Source: Salaquimonas sp.
Lineage (GTDB): Bacteria > Pseudomonadota > Alphaproteobacteria > Rhizobiales > Rhizobiaceae
Direction of reading: 5' to 3'
Assembly: GCA_022340185.1 (NCBI GenBank)
Contig: JAJDOK010000087.1
Location: 1 to 55,733 of the forward strand
Length of the DNA stretch: 55,733 nt
Of the stretch, positions 1-7,845 are shown one piece after another; within the stretch, counting starts at the first letter, position 1; each line of letters begins with the position of its first letter. The translations under genes were made by a program, and so were the position numbers. The notes beneath the pieces were generated by a model, which was not told the origin of the DNA, did no database searches, and worked only from the letters and a program-made list of their open reading frames with translations.

Positions 1-837
1 GAGGCCCGGCTTCAGGCACTCGGCGTGAACCTTGCCGGTCTGAAGGTGCAGTCCGTTCGGCGAAACCCGGCCGAATGCGCCGACGGAAGCGACCTCGAAC
101 GGGTTGTCGTCACTTGCATGATCGCCTTCATCCTCTCCGAACAGATTGCCGTGCTTCGAAACGCCGGGCAGTTGGGACGCGCCGCCCGCTATGCTGCCGC
201 CTGCTGTGCTGTCAGCCGCACCGGCCTTGCCGGAGGTTGCTGCGGTGCCGTCCGCCGGCACTGTCGTGTTGAGGGAAGCCAGATGCGTGTGGTTGTCGCT
301 TGTTGTTTTTAGCTGCTGACGCCGCAGCATTTCGAACAGTGATTTCGGTGCCGCCGCCGCGCTGGCGTTGACCGGTGCATGGCGGATCGTGCCTGTCACA
401 TCCACTGCAGGCGGTGCGGCTTCGGAGACGTCTTCACGCGGACTTTCCTCCGCATCGGCAAAGGCCAGTACGGTGCCCTCCATCAGCAGCGGATTGCCTG
501 CCCCGTCGCGCGGTGCGGGTTCGGGGACCACATTTGCCGCTACAATCTCGTCGGCGGCAAGTGTCCCGGGCGCGCTCGCAGCGTTCGTATCGGCCGGCAG
601 ATCGGCAGTCGTTCCGGAACTGGCCGAGGCTTCTGTTGCTTCGATGGCCGTCGCCGCATCGGTCTCGTTTGCCGACAGCGACTGACTTACCCCGAGCACG
701 CTGTCGGCAGAAGAAACACAGCCGGCAATGCCGAGCAGCAACGTCATCGAAAGGATAGCGAGGCCGGTTCGCGGAAATGTGTCTGCAACGCGCGTGCTGA
801 AAACGCGCGGTGCATCGGTCCGTGAAGTGGCATGCAC
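1..837 (-). CDS. Lipoprotein with peptidase M15/DUF882-like region (N-terminal part)
   Basis: An open reverse frame runs to the left edge, so only about 279 N-terminal codons are present. The N-terminus has a hydrophobic stretch (ILSMTLLLGIAGC) with a lipobox-like IAGC, which suggests an inner-membrane or exported lipoprotein. A long Ala/Thr/Asp-rich low-complexity stretch follows. The last visible residues include LFEMLRR and VGAFGRVSPNG...LQTGKV, which I recognise from rhizobial D-Ala-D-Ala carboxypeptidase-like (M15/DUF882) lipoproteins. The metal-binding catalytic domain would lie outside the window, so activity cannot be judged. I used the GTG at 837 because it precedes the signal sequence; the frame stays open further upstream and the start is uncertain. 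Confidence 0.6.
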   Translation of the reverse strand, partial: MHATSRTDAPRVFSTRVADTFPRTGLAILSMTLLLGIAGCVSSADSVLGVSQSLSANETDAATAIEATEASASSGTTADLPADTNAASAPGTLAADEIVAANVVPEPAPRDGAGNPLLMEGTVLAFADAEESPREDVSEAAPPAVDVTGTIRHAPVNASAAAAPKSLFEMLRRQQLKTTSDNHTHLASLNTTVPADGTAATSGKAGAADSTAGGSIAGGASQLPGVSKHGNLFGEDEGDHASDDNPFEVASVGAFGRVSPNGLHLQTGKVHAECLKPGL

Positions 838-1110
838 GCCTGGCAAACCCGAAGTCCTGCTTTCCCCAAAAAGGAACAAAACCCTTTTTGACACCCTGAC
901 CCACGTGCCTTGCGGCTAGCTTGCAGCGGCCGCAAGGGGGTGGTTCACGCAATTGTGATCGTTGTGTCGACCGATCCTTGTCGCGTGAGAAAACAGGCCG
1001 GTCGCTTCGAACCGACGGAAACAGCATGTTTCAACAGGCCCGGCGCTCACGGCTAGGCAGGAATTGGGGCAAAAGCGTGTTCTGGCGCGGTTGCTGAGGG
1101 TGCCGGTCTT

Positions 1111-1551
1111 CTACCAGCTTCCGGTATTCGCCATGCTCAGCCACGGTTCTGCCGGTGCCAGTGCTTCACCCTTCTGCAGCAATTCGATGGAGATGTTGTC
1201 GGGCGAGCGGATGAACGCCATGCGCCCGTCACGCGGCGGCCGGTTGATCGTCACGCCCTTGTCCATAAGCGATTGGCAATACTCGTAAATATTGTCGACT
1301 TCATAGGCGAGATGGCCGAAATTGCGCCCACCCGTATAGGTTTCCCGATCCCAGTTGTAGGTGAGTTCGACCAGCGGCGCGCGCTCGCTTTCCGCGGTGG
1401 CGAGATCGTCATTGGCCGACAGGAAGATCAGCGTGTAGCGCCCCTGTTCGGACTCGATACGGCGCACCTCCGTCATGCCGAGCTTGTTGCAATAGAAGTC
1501 GAGCGAGGCGTCGACATCGGTTACACGGACCATGGTGTGCAGATATTTCAT
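1111..1551 (-). CDS. gloA: Lactoylglutathione lyase (glyoxalase I)
   Basis: Converts the hemithioacetal of methylglyoxal and glutathione to S-lactoylglutathione in the cytoplasm, the first step of methylglyoxal detoxification. The 146-residue protein has the usual length for a bacterial enzyme and contains two beta-alpha-beta-beta-beta modules. The four expected metal ligands are visible at H5 ([10 protein letters not shown]), E62 (LVELTYN), H80 (NFGHLAYEV) and E123 (ISIELLQ). Spacing matches the short, nickel-type E. coli enzyme. The gene is alone, divergent from the cold-shock gene at 1815, with about 260 nt of shared upstream region. Confidence 0.95.
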   Translation of the reverse strand: MKYLHTMVRVTDVDASLDFYCNKLGMTEVRRIESEQGRYTLIFLSANDDLATAESERAPLVELTYNWDRETYTGGRNFGHLAYEVDNIYEYCQSLMDKGVTINRPPRDGRMAFIRSPDNISIELLQKGEALAPAEPWLSMANTGSW

Positions 1552-1814
1552 GACTTTTCCTTCCCGGTGGGCACCTCGGTGACGATTGCCGGCAATTTAG
1601 CGCCGCGCGGGCCACGGGCAAGCCGGAACTTGTCGTTCACCGTTTTTCAAGGAGGTTTCTACCCCTGAAACCGGTGCCGATCAGCTTCGAAGCCGGATTG
1701 TCTACCGAAAAATACATGTCGGCACTTGCGATACCCGCGATGGTCGATGTTATGATTTCGTAAAGAATCAGTATTCGGTTCGCGTATGCGGCACTACGAG
1801 GGCTCAACAGGCCG

Positions 1815-2402
1815 ATGGGGGCTAAGGGATTAACCGACAGGATTGCCGAAATATCGGCGGACTCGCCTTCAACCGAAGGCGATCTGGCTTCCGATGTTCT
1901 CGAGATTGCCGGCGCCATCAAATGGTTCGATGTCTCCAAGGGCTTCGGCTTTGTCATTCCCGATGACGACTATCCCGATGTGCTGATCCACGTCACCTGC
2001 CTGCGCCGCGACGGCTTCGGCACTGCGTTGGAAGGTGCGCGGGTGGTCTGCGAGGCGGTGTGGCGCGACAAGGGGCTGCAGGCGCTGCGCATCCTGTCCA
2101 TGGACAATTCCACCGCCGTCACTCCGGCGCAGAACCGCGCCGCCAGAACCCATATCGAGGTCAAGCCGGAAAGCGATCTGGAACGCGTTCAGGTCAAGTG
2201 GTTCAACCGCACGCGCGGCTATGGCTTCGTCGTGCGCAATGGCGAGGATATTTTCGTCCACATGGAGACCTTGCGGCGCTTCGGCCTGACCGAATTGCGG
2301 CCCGGCCAGTATGTGTTCGTACGTTTCGGCCGCGGTCCGAAGGGCCTGATGGCGGCCGAGATCTATCCCGACAATCCGCGCCAGCAGCGCATCCCGCATT
2401 AG
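1815..2402 (+). CDS. Protein with two cold-shock domains
   Basis: A 195-residue predicted single-stranded nucleic-acid-binding protein with two cold-shock domains. Domain 1 has KGFGFV at residues 42-47 and VLIHV at 56-60. Domain 2 has RGYGFV at 134-139 and DIFVHM at 145-150. These are the RNP1 and RNP2 motifs. A spacer of about 30 residues joins the domains. Duplicated CSD proteins of about 190 residues are typical of Rhizobiales and differ from the 70-residue CspA. It probably acts as an RNA chaperone or transcription/translation modulator; the target is unknown. ATG 1815 is chosen because the previous ATG lies in another frame that closes quickly. The ribosome binding site is weak. Confidence 0.92.
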   Translation: MGAKGLTDRIAEISADSPSTEGDLASDVLEIAGAIKWFDVSKGFGFVIPDDDYPDVLIHVTCLRRDGFGTALEGARVVCEAVWRDKGLQALRILSMDNSTAVTPAQNRAARTHIEVKPESDLERVQVKWFNRTRGYGFVVRNGEDIFVHMETLRRFGLTELRPGQYVFVRFGRGPKGLMAAEIYPDNPRQQRIPH

Positions 2403-2510
2403 ATTCCGCATCGTATGCCTGTTTCCCGGCATCCGGCGCGAACATCATTGCGCCGCGATTGATTGCGAGCTATCGCCAGCTTCGTCCGCTCATTCGTTCT
2501 GGCCAGAGCC

Positions 2511-3047
2511 ATGCTTCGCGATTTCAGATCCTTTCCCAATCTCGTTTGCCTGACCTTCCTGATCGGATTGTCGGTCCTCTTCGCCATTGCCCCGCAGGCA
2601 ATGGCACAGCAGGAGGCCGGGCAAAACGTCATGGTCCTGCCCGACGATCCGGACAAGCTGGTCGCGCACACTGCCCAGGGTGCGTTTCCCTTCGTCATCG
2701 AGATCGCCGACAACCCGTCGGAGCGCGCGCGCGGCCTGATGTTCCGCGAGAAAATGCCGGCCAATCACGGCATGCTGTTCGATTTCGGCGTTGTGCGCGA
2801 CGTCGCCATGTGGATGAAGAACACGCCGATGGCGCTCGACATGGTGTTCATCCGCTCCGACGGCACGGTTTCCCGCGTCGCCGAACGCACCAAACCCTAT
2901 TCGGAAGACGTGATCGATTCCGGCGAACCGGTTTCCCATGTGCTTGAACTGCGCGCCGGCATTGCCCGCATGATCGGGCTCAAGCCCGGCGACCGGCTGG
3001 AGCATCCGCTGTTTACTGGCGCCAAAAGAAACGGAACGGCGCAATAG
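2511..3047 (+). CDS. DUF192 family exported protein
   Basis: A 178-residue protein with an N-terminal signal peptide (hydrophobic LVCLTFLIGLSVLFAI, then a likely cleavage after AMA). The DUF192 domain follows, with the hallmark strings ERARGLMFRE, MLFDF, VAMWMKNTPMALDMVFI and GLKPGD. The biochemical role of the family is not established. The frame can be extended to a TTG at 2463, but the ATG at 2511 places the signal peptide correctly and is preferred. It sits downstream of the double-CSD gene, an order often seen in Rhizobiales. Its 3' end overlaps the convergent gene 3013-3492 by 35 bp. Confidence 0.9.
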   Translation: MLRDFRSFPNLVCLTFLIGLSVLFAIAPQAMAQQEAGQNVMVLPDDPDKLVAHTAQGAFPFVIEIADNPSERARGLMFREKMPANHGMLFDFGVVRDVAMWMKNTPMALDMVFIRSDGTVSRVAERTKPYSEDVIDSGEPVSHVLELRAGIARMIGLKPGDRLEHPLFTGAKRNGTAQ

Positions 3048-3492
3048 GCCAAGCGAACCAGCGAGGCGTGTCCTGGCCGGCTGGATCAAACGGCGAATTC
3101 ACCATCTCGCTGCGCGCAATGGTGTGGCGGAACCTCGAGTTCAGCCATTCGGCCAGTCGGGAAAAATTCACGTCGCCATCGATGGCGGCTTCATCGCCGT
3201 CGCCATGATCGTTCATATCCGCGCTGACGAAAGATGCTTCGCCGATGATGCCCGTATCGCCCCTGACAAAGGCGCGGTGCAATTCTTTCGGTGTGACCCG
3301 GATGACAGTATCGGCCCCGTCGAGCACCGCGGCAAGACCGGGGATGGTCATCTCAAGTGCGGCGAGGGCGGCGCGCGCATGATCCATGCAGGCGCAATTG
3401 GACTGCCGGCAGGACGTCGCGGTGTCGCCGCATCCTTCCAGTTCGGCAATCTCCCGCGCCATCTGCTCGATCGCGATTTTCCGCTTCACCAT
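3013..3492 (-). CDS. Hypothetical protein with an N-terminal Cys cluster
   Basis: I do not recognise this 159-residue protein. The reading frame looks real: a helical, charged N-terminus (KRKIAIEQMAREIAELEGC), an Ala/Leu-rich helix (HARAALAALEM) and aromatic-rich C-terminal segments. Between residues about 21 and 35 there are four cysteines (CGD...C...C.C). These could bind a metal but match no motif I know. The competing forward frame over the same bases is lower in protein-like character. It is tail-to-tail with the DUF192 gene, overlapping by 35 bp. No signal peptide or membrane segment is seen. Confidence 0.6.
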   Translation of the reverse strand: MVKRKIAIEQMAREIAELEGCGDTATSCRQSNCACMDHARAALAALEMTIPGLAAVLDGADTVIRVTPKELHRAFVRGDTGIIGEASFVSADMNDHGDGDEAAIDGDVNFSRLAEWLNSRFRHTIARSEMVNSPFDPAGQDTPRWFAWPIAPFRFFWRQ

Positions 3493-3721
3493 CCGTGATC
3501 ACAATATTAAGTAGTATTATTTCCATATATACACGTAAAAATAGAAATCGGAAACCGCAGCCATCGTCGTTTTATCGGATGTCTGGAGAGCGCTGCCCGG
3601 AGCATCCCTATCGGGCTGAAGGACGAAGCGTACTTGAATTCGGCCTGCCGCCTCCTCTTGATGTTTTTGCCCGTTCTCACCACTTGCCCAACGGCGCCGA
3701 ACACCCTAGGAAAGCGCTGCA

Positions 3722-3798
<77 letters not shown>

Positions 3799-3814
3799 GC
3801 CTTCGCTCTTCGAG

Positions 3815-3835
3815 CTTCGGCTCGGCAAGCCGAAG
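3815..3835. repeat. Short palindrome between tRNA-Pro and the GIY-YIG gene
   Basis: CTTCGGCT (3815-3822) and AGCCGAAG (3828-3835) form a perfect 8-bp stem with a 5-nt loop. It lies 17 nt after the tRNA. There is no T-run, so it is not a clear intrinsic terminator. The region around it (3799-3909) is rich in GAAG/CTTC-type words and resembles an extragenic repeat. Confidence 0.5.
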
Positions 3836-3909
3836 GCATGCCGAACGAACCGAAGTGAGCGAGGCTGTCGTGCCGAAATGCGAAGCACGAAGGCGGAGCA
3901 GGGCCATTT

Positions 3910-4149
3910 GTGAGGTATATTTGTATTCTTCAGAGCCTTTCCGACTCCGACCGGCATTACCAGAGCATAACCGGTGACATGAACACCCGCTTGAAGCAAC
4001 ACAACGCGGGTGAAGTGTTCCACACCGCCAAATTCCGGCCTTGGCGCGTCAAGAACTACTTTGCATTCGTCGATGAGAAGAAGGCCTGCGCGTTCGAGAA
4101 ATACTTGAAATCCGGCTCGGTCCGCGCTTTCGTCAAGCGGCAATTCTGA
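3910..4149 (+). CDS. Small GIY-YIG domain protein
   Basis: A 79-residue single-domain member of the UvrC-N/YhbQ-like GIY-YIG group. The GIY part reads YICI (residues 3-6) and the YIG part is degenerate (YQS at 17-19). R27 (NTRLKQHNAGE) and E63 (FEKYLKSGS) match the conserved Arg and the metal-binding Glu. The conserved HTAKFRPW and AFEKYLKSG blocks are typical of short alphaproteobacterial family members. The start is a GTG. Such genes often sit next to tRNAs or other repeated places in alphaproteobacteria and may behave as small mobile or homing-type genes. Loss of the canonical YIG raises doubt about nuclease activity. Confidence 0.85.
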   Translation: MRYICILQSLSDSDRHYQSITGDMNTRLKQHNAGEVFHTAKFRPWRVKNYFAFVDEKKACAFEKYLKSGSVRAFVKRQF

Positions 4150-4173
4150 ACCACTTAGCAAGAGGAATAGCCC

Positions 4174-4479
4174 ATGCCTGCTCGCATCTACAAGCCCGCC
4201 AGAAATGCCATGCAGTCGGGCAAGGCCAGGACTGCCGAATGGGTGCTTGAGTTCGAACCGGAGGACCCGCGCCACATCGAGCCGCTGATGGGTTATACCT
4301 CCAGTGCCGACGTGAAGCAGCAGGTGCAGCTGCATTTTCCGAGCGCCGAAGCCGCAATAGCCTATTGCGAGCGCAACGCCATTGCCTTCACGGTTTTCAA
4401 GCCGCACGAGCCGCGCCGGCGCAGAACATCATACTCGGAAAATTTCTCCTTCGCCCGCAAGACGCCCTGGACGCACTAG
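4174..4479 (+). CDS. NADH dehydrogenase accessory subunit, NDUFS4-like
   Basis: A 101-residue protein matching the ETC complex I NDUFS4 (18-kDa/AQDQ) family. Characteristic strings are ARIYKPARNAMQSGKA, WVLEFEP, PLMGYTSSADVKQQV, and the C-terminal YSENFSFARKTPWTH. It is an accessory subunit of respiratory complex I in alphaproteobacteria and mitochondria and acts at the peripheral arm. It is monocistronic here, between the GIY-YIG gene and tRNA-Arg, far from any nuo operon in the window. Length is as expected for a bacterial member. Confidence 0.9.
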   Translation: MPARIYKPARNAMQSGKARTAEWVLEFEPEDPRHIEPLMGYTSSADVKQQVQLHFPSAEAAIAYCERNAIAFTVFKPHEPRRRRTSYSENFSFARKTPWTH

Positions 4480-4521
4480 GTTGCAGTTGCAGCTCGCTCG
4501 TCGCCTGCGCGCTGCTCACTT

Positions 4522-4556
4522 GAATCACGATCTTCAGCTTTGTCTGCAAGTGATTC
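4522..4556. repeat. Inverted repeat upstream of tRNA-Arg
   Basis: GAATCAC (4522-4528) and GTGATTC (4550-4556) form a 7-bp inverted repeat with a 21-nt loop, ending about 33 nt before tRNA-Arg. It could be a weak terminator for the preceding gene or a protein site. No T-run follows. Confidence 0.3.
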
Positions 4557-4588
4557 TGGCTTAAAGCCTTTTGGCAGATTGCCTGAAC

Positions 4589-4665
4589 GGCCCCTTAGCT
4601 CAGCTGGATAGAGCACCGGCCTTCTAAGCCGATGGTCGCAGGTTCGAATCCTGCAGGGGTCACCA
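4589..4665 (+). tRNA. tRNA-Arg (anticodon TCT)
   Basis: A 77-nt cloverleaf. The acceptor stem GGCCCCT pairs with AGGGGTC, followed by discriminator A and an encoded CCA. The anticodon loop CTTCTAA between CCGGC and GCCG gives TCT at 4623-4625. The T-loop GGTTCGAATCC is canonical. A truncated hydrogenase gene begins only about 40 nt after the CCA. Confidence 0.97.
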
Positions 4666-4707
4666 GCAATTTTTCGAGCTATTGCACCTGTTTGCGTTTT
4701 CTATCTC

Positions 4708-4899
4708 TTTCCGGCCCTCGAATTCCTCAGCGAAGAGGCGTATCTTGGCGCGATCCCGCGCGTGCTGGACTGGACGGACTATGTCCGCGAAATTGCCGGC
4801 ATCCTGACGCGCGAAGTGTCCGATCCGCCGCCCTTCAAGTTTCCCGAAGGCTGCGGTTTATACGCGCCGGATCAGTTGCATCAGGGGGAGAAAGCATGA
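4708..4899 (+). pseudogene. hupG: 3' remnant of hupG/hyaE (hydrogenase accessory thioredoxin-like protein)
   Basis: The frame from 4708 reads FPALEFLSEEAYLGAIPRVL, then DWTDYVREIAGIL, and ends in GEKA* at 4897-4899, overlapping the hupH start as ATGA. This aligns by eye with the C-terminal half of HyaE/HupG (E. coli PATLVFTGGNYRGVLNGI...). The position immediately before hupH is also the normal place of hupG. The N-terminal thioredoxin-like half is missing. Upstream the frame runs straight into tRNA-Arg, with no start codon or ribosome binding site that would make a complete protein. I interpret it as the truncated end of a deleted hup gene block. Assignment rests on about 64 codons and on synteny. 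Confidence 0.6.
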
Positions 4900-5768
4900 G
4901 CAACCCCATTCAAGGCACCATTCCCGGTCTGGTTGGACCGGGCAGCCAGCCGGGCGAGGCAGACGGCGCGGAACTCGACATCTTCCCGATGCCCTCGGGC
5001 ATGACGACCTTTTCGGCGCCCGACCTGCCCGAACCGGAGGATACGGCAGATCTGAAGGCAGGGATCGCGGCGCTCGATGCCATGCTGGCGGCGCTGCGCG
5101 CCTTCGATGGCAAGGCTGGCAAGGGCGTGGCGGTCGATCTCGGCGGCCTCGACGCCGCCAATCTCGACCTCGTCAACCATGTGCTGGGCGAGGGCGAGGT
5201 TTCGATCATCGCCGGCACGCGCTATCAGGCACAGGAGGCAGTGCTCGCCGGGGTTTGGCGGGTGCGCGAGACACGTGAGAACGGGGAAATTGTCCGCGAC
5301 ATGGTCGAAATCGGCCCGTTCCCGCAGGCGATCGCTGCGATCGCCTTTAGCGGGGCGAAAAACGAAGTCGCCATGCCGGAAGAATCGGGCCCCAACGTCT
5401 TCAACGCACCGCCGCTGGTGACCGAGATCAACGAGCAGCTTGGACCTGCGGGCAACGGCCGGAAAAACGGTTCCGGCCCGCACGTCATCAACCTGTCGCT
5501 GCTGCCGCACACAGAGGAAGACTTGACCTTCCTCGACGATGTGCTGGGCCGCGGCGGGTTGACGGTGTTGTCGCGCGGCTATGGCAATTGCCGCATCATG
5601 GCGACGGCGACGCGCCATGTCTGGTGGGTGCAATATTACAATTCGCAAGACGCGATGATCCTCAATTCCATCGAGATTACGGGCGTGCCGGAAGTCGCCT
5701 GCGCCGCGCCGGAAGACATCGCCGATTCAGCCGAAAGGCTTGGCGAAATCCTGGAGGTTTACCGGTGA
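4896..5768 (+). CDS. hupH: Hydrogenase expression/formation protein HupH (HyaF family)
   Basis: A 290-residue accessory protein for uptake [NiFe]-hydrogenase maturation, thought to assist the small subunit and its Fe-S assembly. Recognisable strings are LDLVNHVLGEGEVSII, MVEIGPFPQAIAAIA, HVINLSLLPHTEEDL, LDDVLGRGGLTVLSRGYGNC and VWWVQYYNSQDAMILN, all typical of HupH/HyaF. The start ATG at 4896 has a strong GGGGGAG ribosome binding site at 4884-4890 and overlaps the hupG remnant stop. hupJ follows after 15 nt; hupI (rubredoxin), normally between hupH and hupJ in rhizobia, is missing. Confidence 0.93.
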   Translation: MSNPIQGTIPGLVGPGSQPGEADGAELDIFPMPSGMTTFSAPDLPEPEDTADLKAGIAALDAMLAALRAFDGKAGKGVAVDLGGLDAANLDLVNHVLGEGEVSIIAGTRYQAQEAVLAGVWRVRETRENGEIVRDMVEIGPFPQAIAAIAFSGAKNEVAMPEESGPNVFNAPPLVTEINEQLGPAGNGRKNGSGPHVINLSLLPHTEEDLTFLDDVLGRGGLTVLSRGYGNCRIMATATRHVWWVQYYNSQDAMILNSIEITGVPEVACAAPEDIADSAERLGEILEVYR

Positions 5769-5783
5769 GCGAAGCTGCCTGAG

Positions 5784-6371
5784 ATGAATGACGCCGCCAA
5801 GATCGCCGCGAAATTCGAGGAGACGTTCGAGCACATCCGCGTCGAGCGCATGGAAGGTGTGCCGATCCTCAATCCGGCACTGTCGGTGGAGATGACCGAA
5901 CTCGTCGAGTGGGAGACCTGGCATGCCGGGGTGCTGGTCACGCCATGGTTCATCAACCTCATGCTGATCGCGCGGGGAAAGGAAGTCGACCAACCGATTA
6001 CCGGCACGAAGAAGCTGTTCAACCTGCCTGCCGGTGTGTTCGAATTCATCCGCAGCGAGGAGGAGGGGCTTGGCGGCTTCTGGATGTGCTCGCTGTTCTC
6101 GCCGGCGCTCGAATTCGGCGATCAGGAGACGGCGATGGCCGTGGCCGATGCCTCGTTTGCCACGCTGATGAACGAGGAGGAAAACGAGGGTGAAGCCGGC
6201 ATGGAGCGCATCTGGCGCGGCGAACTACCTCGTGAAGAAACCCCCGACACCCTTGCCGAAGGGGAAATGAAGCGCGACGATCGCGAAGACAGCCGCCAAG
6301 AAGTCAGCCGCCGCGCTTTTCTGACAGCAGGCCGCAGACAGGCAGGCACGACGCGCGGAGACGCGACATGA
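5784..6371 (+). CDS. hupJ: Hydrogenase assembly chaperone HupJ (HybE family)
   Basis: A 195-residue member of the HybE/HupJ family of [NiFe]-hydrogenase chaperones. The conserved core is residues about 20-125: MEGVPILNPALSVEM, VLVTPWFINLML and KLFNLPAGVFEFI, then GGFWMCSLFSPALEF, then A...FATLMNEE. The C-terminal 50 residues are charged and low in complexity, ending in SRRAFLTAGRRQ. In the family the chaperone helps Tat-dependent maturation of the small subunit. The stop overlaps the hupK start by 4 nt, so translation is probably coupled. Confidence 0.93.
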   Translation: MNDAAKIAAKFEETFEHIRVERMEGVPILNPALSVEMTELVEWETWHAGVLVTPWFINLMLIARGKEVDQPITGTKKLFNLPAGVFEFIRSEEEGLGGFWMCSLFSPALEFGDQETAMAVADASFATLMNEEENEGEAGMERIWRGELPREETPDTLAEGEMKRDDREDSRQEVSRRAFLTAGRRQAGTTRGDAT

Positions 6372-7504
6372 ATTTCGAAGGCAAGGTCACGATCGATCTG
6401 AGCCGCGGAGATGATTCCGCAGTGCGGGTCGAATATCGCCAGCCGGTGGAGATCGATCGCATTCTGCGAGGCAAGGCGCCGCAGGACGTGCCGGCCATGC
6501 TCGCCATGGTCTATTCGGTCTGCGGCAACGCCCAGGCGCATGCGTCCGCACTTGCGCTGGAAGCCGCTTCGGGTGAAGCGAGCGATCCCGTTACGTCGCG
6601 CTCGCGAACGATCCTCACCGCGCTGGAAACCTGGCGCGAAACCGCACTGCGCATTGTTTTGGAATGGCCCGGCATGACGGGCGGCGAAGCAGACACGGCA
6701 ACCGCGCGAGAGGTGATGGCGCTGCTGCCGCGCATGAAACAGGCGCTGTTCGCCAATACCGCTCCGTTTGCAATCGGCGCGACGGCCGTACCGGACATCC
6801 ACGCTGCGCTGAAAATCGTCGGCGAGGTCGAGAAGCTGACGGGCGAACATGTGCTTGGCGAATCCTGCGAACGCTTCCTGGCGCGGCGCGGCCACGAAGG
6901 TCTTTCGGACTGGGCCGTATCCCGCTCGACACAGGCGGCGGAGTTCATGCGCCATCTGCTGACGCATGGCTGGATGGATGAGGCCTGGGTTGATGCGCCT
7001 GCGCTCGACCTTCCCGACCGCGCCGACAAGATGAGCCGATGGTTCGCCCTTGCGGTTGCGGGACGCGGTGGCGAAGCTGGCACGGTGCCGGAAACCACGC
7101 CCTATTCGCGACGCCGGAACGATCCGAATATCGCGAGCCTCGCCTCGCACGGCATAGGCGTGCGATTTGCGGCGAGGCTCACCGAACTGGCCCGCCTGCC
7201 GCTCGAAATGCACGATCTGCTCGCCAGGAAGGTGCGCCCGACGGTGGTCTCGGCCTCGATTGACGGCTATGGTACGGCGATTGTCGAAGCCGCGCGCGGA
7301 CTGCTCGTGCATGTTGTGCGCCTCGAAAAAGGTGCGGTCGCCGACTATCGCGTCATCGCGCCGACCGACTGGAATTTCCATTCACGAGGCATTGCCGCAC
7401 AATGTCTCGACGCGCTCGGCGACCATGCGGACCGGGACACGCTCGCCCATCTGGTCGTGCGCGCAATCGATCCCTGCGTTGCCTATGAAATGAGGGCGGG
7501 TTGA
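6368..7504 (+). CDS. hupK: Hydrogenase accessory protein HupK (degenerate large-subunit-like)
   Basis: A 378-residue HupK. The family resembles a [NiFe]-hydrogenase large subunit that lost its active site and may act as a scaffold during Ni-Fe cofactor assembly. Degenerate versions of the large-subunit cysteine motifs are visible. VYSVCGNAQAHAS near residue 50 stands where RxCGxC would be, and DPCVAYEMRAG is at the extreme C-terminus where DPCxxCxxH would be. Other typical strings are SRWFALAVAGRGGEAG and ITRL-type helices. It overlaps hupJ (4 nt) and hypA (1 nt). Confidence 0.9.
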   Translation: MNFEGKVTIDLSRGDDSAVRVEYRQPVEIDRILRGKAPQDVPAMLAMVYSVCGNAQAHASALALEAASGEASDPVTSRSRTILTALETWRETALRIVLEWPGMTGGEADTATAREVMALLPRMKQALFANTAPFAIGATAVPDIHAALKIVGEVEKLTGEHVLGESCERFLARRGHEGLSDWAVSRSTQAAEFMRHLLTHGWMDEAWVDAPALDLPDRADKMSRWFALAVAGRGGEAGTVPETTPYSRRRNDPNIASLASHGIGVRFAARLTELARLPLEMHDLLARKVRPTVVSASIDGYGTAIVEAARGLLVHVVRLEKGAVADYRVIAPTDWNFHSRGIAAQCLDALGDHADRDTLAHLVVRAIDPCVAYEMRAG

Positions 7505-7845
7505 TGCACGAGATGGCGATCTGCGAAAGCATTCTCGGCATTCTGAAGGAGCAGGCGCGGGCGCAGAAGTTCGACGCCGTCAAGCGCGTGCGGCTCGAGA
7601 TCGGGCCGTTGTCGGGTGTCGAGATCGAGGCGCTGAAATTCGGCTTCGACGTGGTCACGCGCGGTTCGCTCGCCGAAAGTGCGGCGCTGGAGATCGTCGA
7701 GACGCAGGCTACGGCCTGGTGCATGCCCTGCGGAGAGGCGGTCACCATCGCCCAGCGCTATGATGCCTGTCCGAAATGCGGCTCGTATCAATTGCAGGTG
7801 ACGGCGGGCGAGGAATTGCGGATCAAGGAACTGGAGGTGAACTGA
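7504..7845 (+). CDS. hypA: Hydrogenase nickel-insertion protein HypA
   Basis: A 113-residue nickel metallochaperone that, with HypB, delivers Ni to the hydrogenase large subunit. It begins MHEMAIC, with H2 as the known nickel ligand; this fixes the start at ATG 7504 rather than the TTG one codon earlier. The zinc site is C73-x2-C76 and C89-x2-C92 (WCMPCGE...ACPKCGS). Length is normal. The ATG overlaps the hupK stop by one base and the TGA overlaps the hypB ATG by one base. Confidence 0.97.
   Translation: MHEMAICESILGILKEQARAQKFDAVKRVRLEIGPLSGVEIEALKFGFDVVTRGSLAESAALEIVETQATAWCMPCGEAVTIAQRYDACPKCGSYQLQVTAGEELRIKELEVN

Noticed and set aside
434-1027. A 197-codon minus-strand frame at the left edge
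   Set aside because: It overlaps, in another frame, the lipoprotein that has a signal sequence and recognisable C-terminal strings. The translation is Arg/Cys-rich and not protein-like.
4632-4895. Upstream extension of hupH into tRNA-Arg
   Set aside because: The frame translates tRNA bases. hupH has its own strong ribosome binding site and ATG at 4896.
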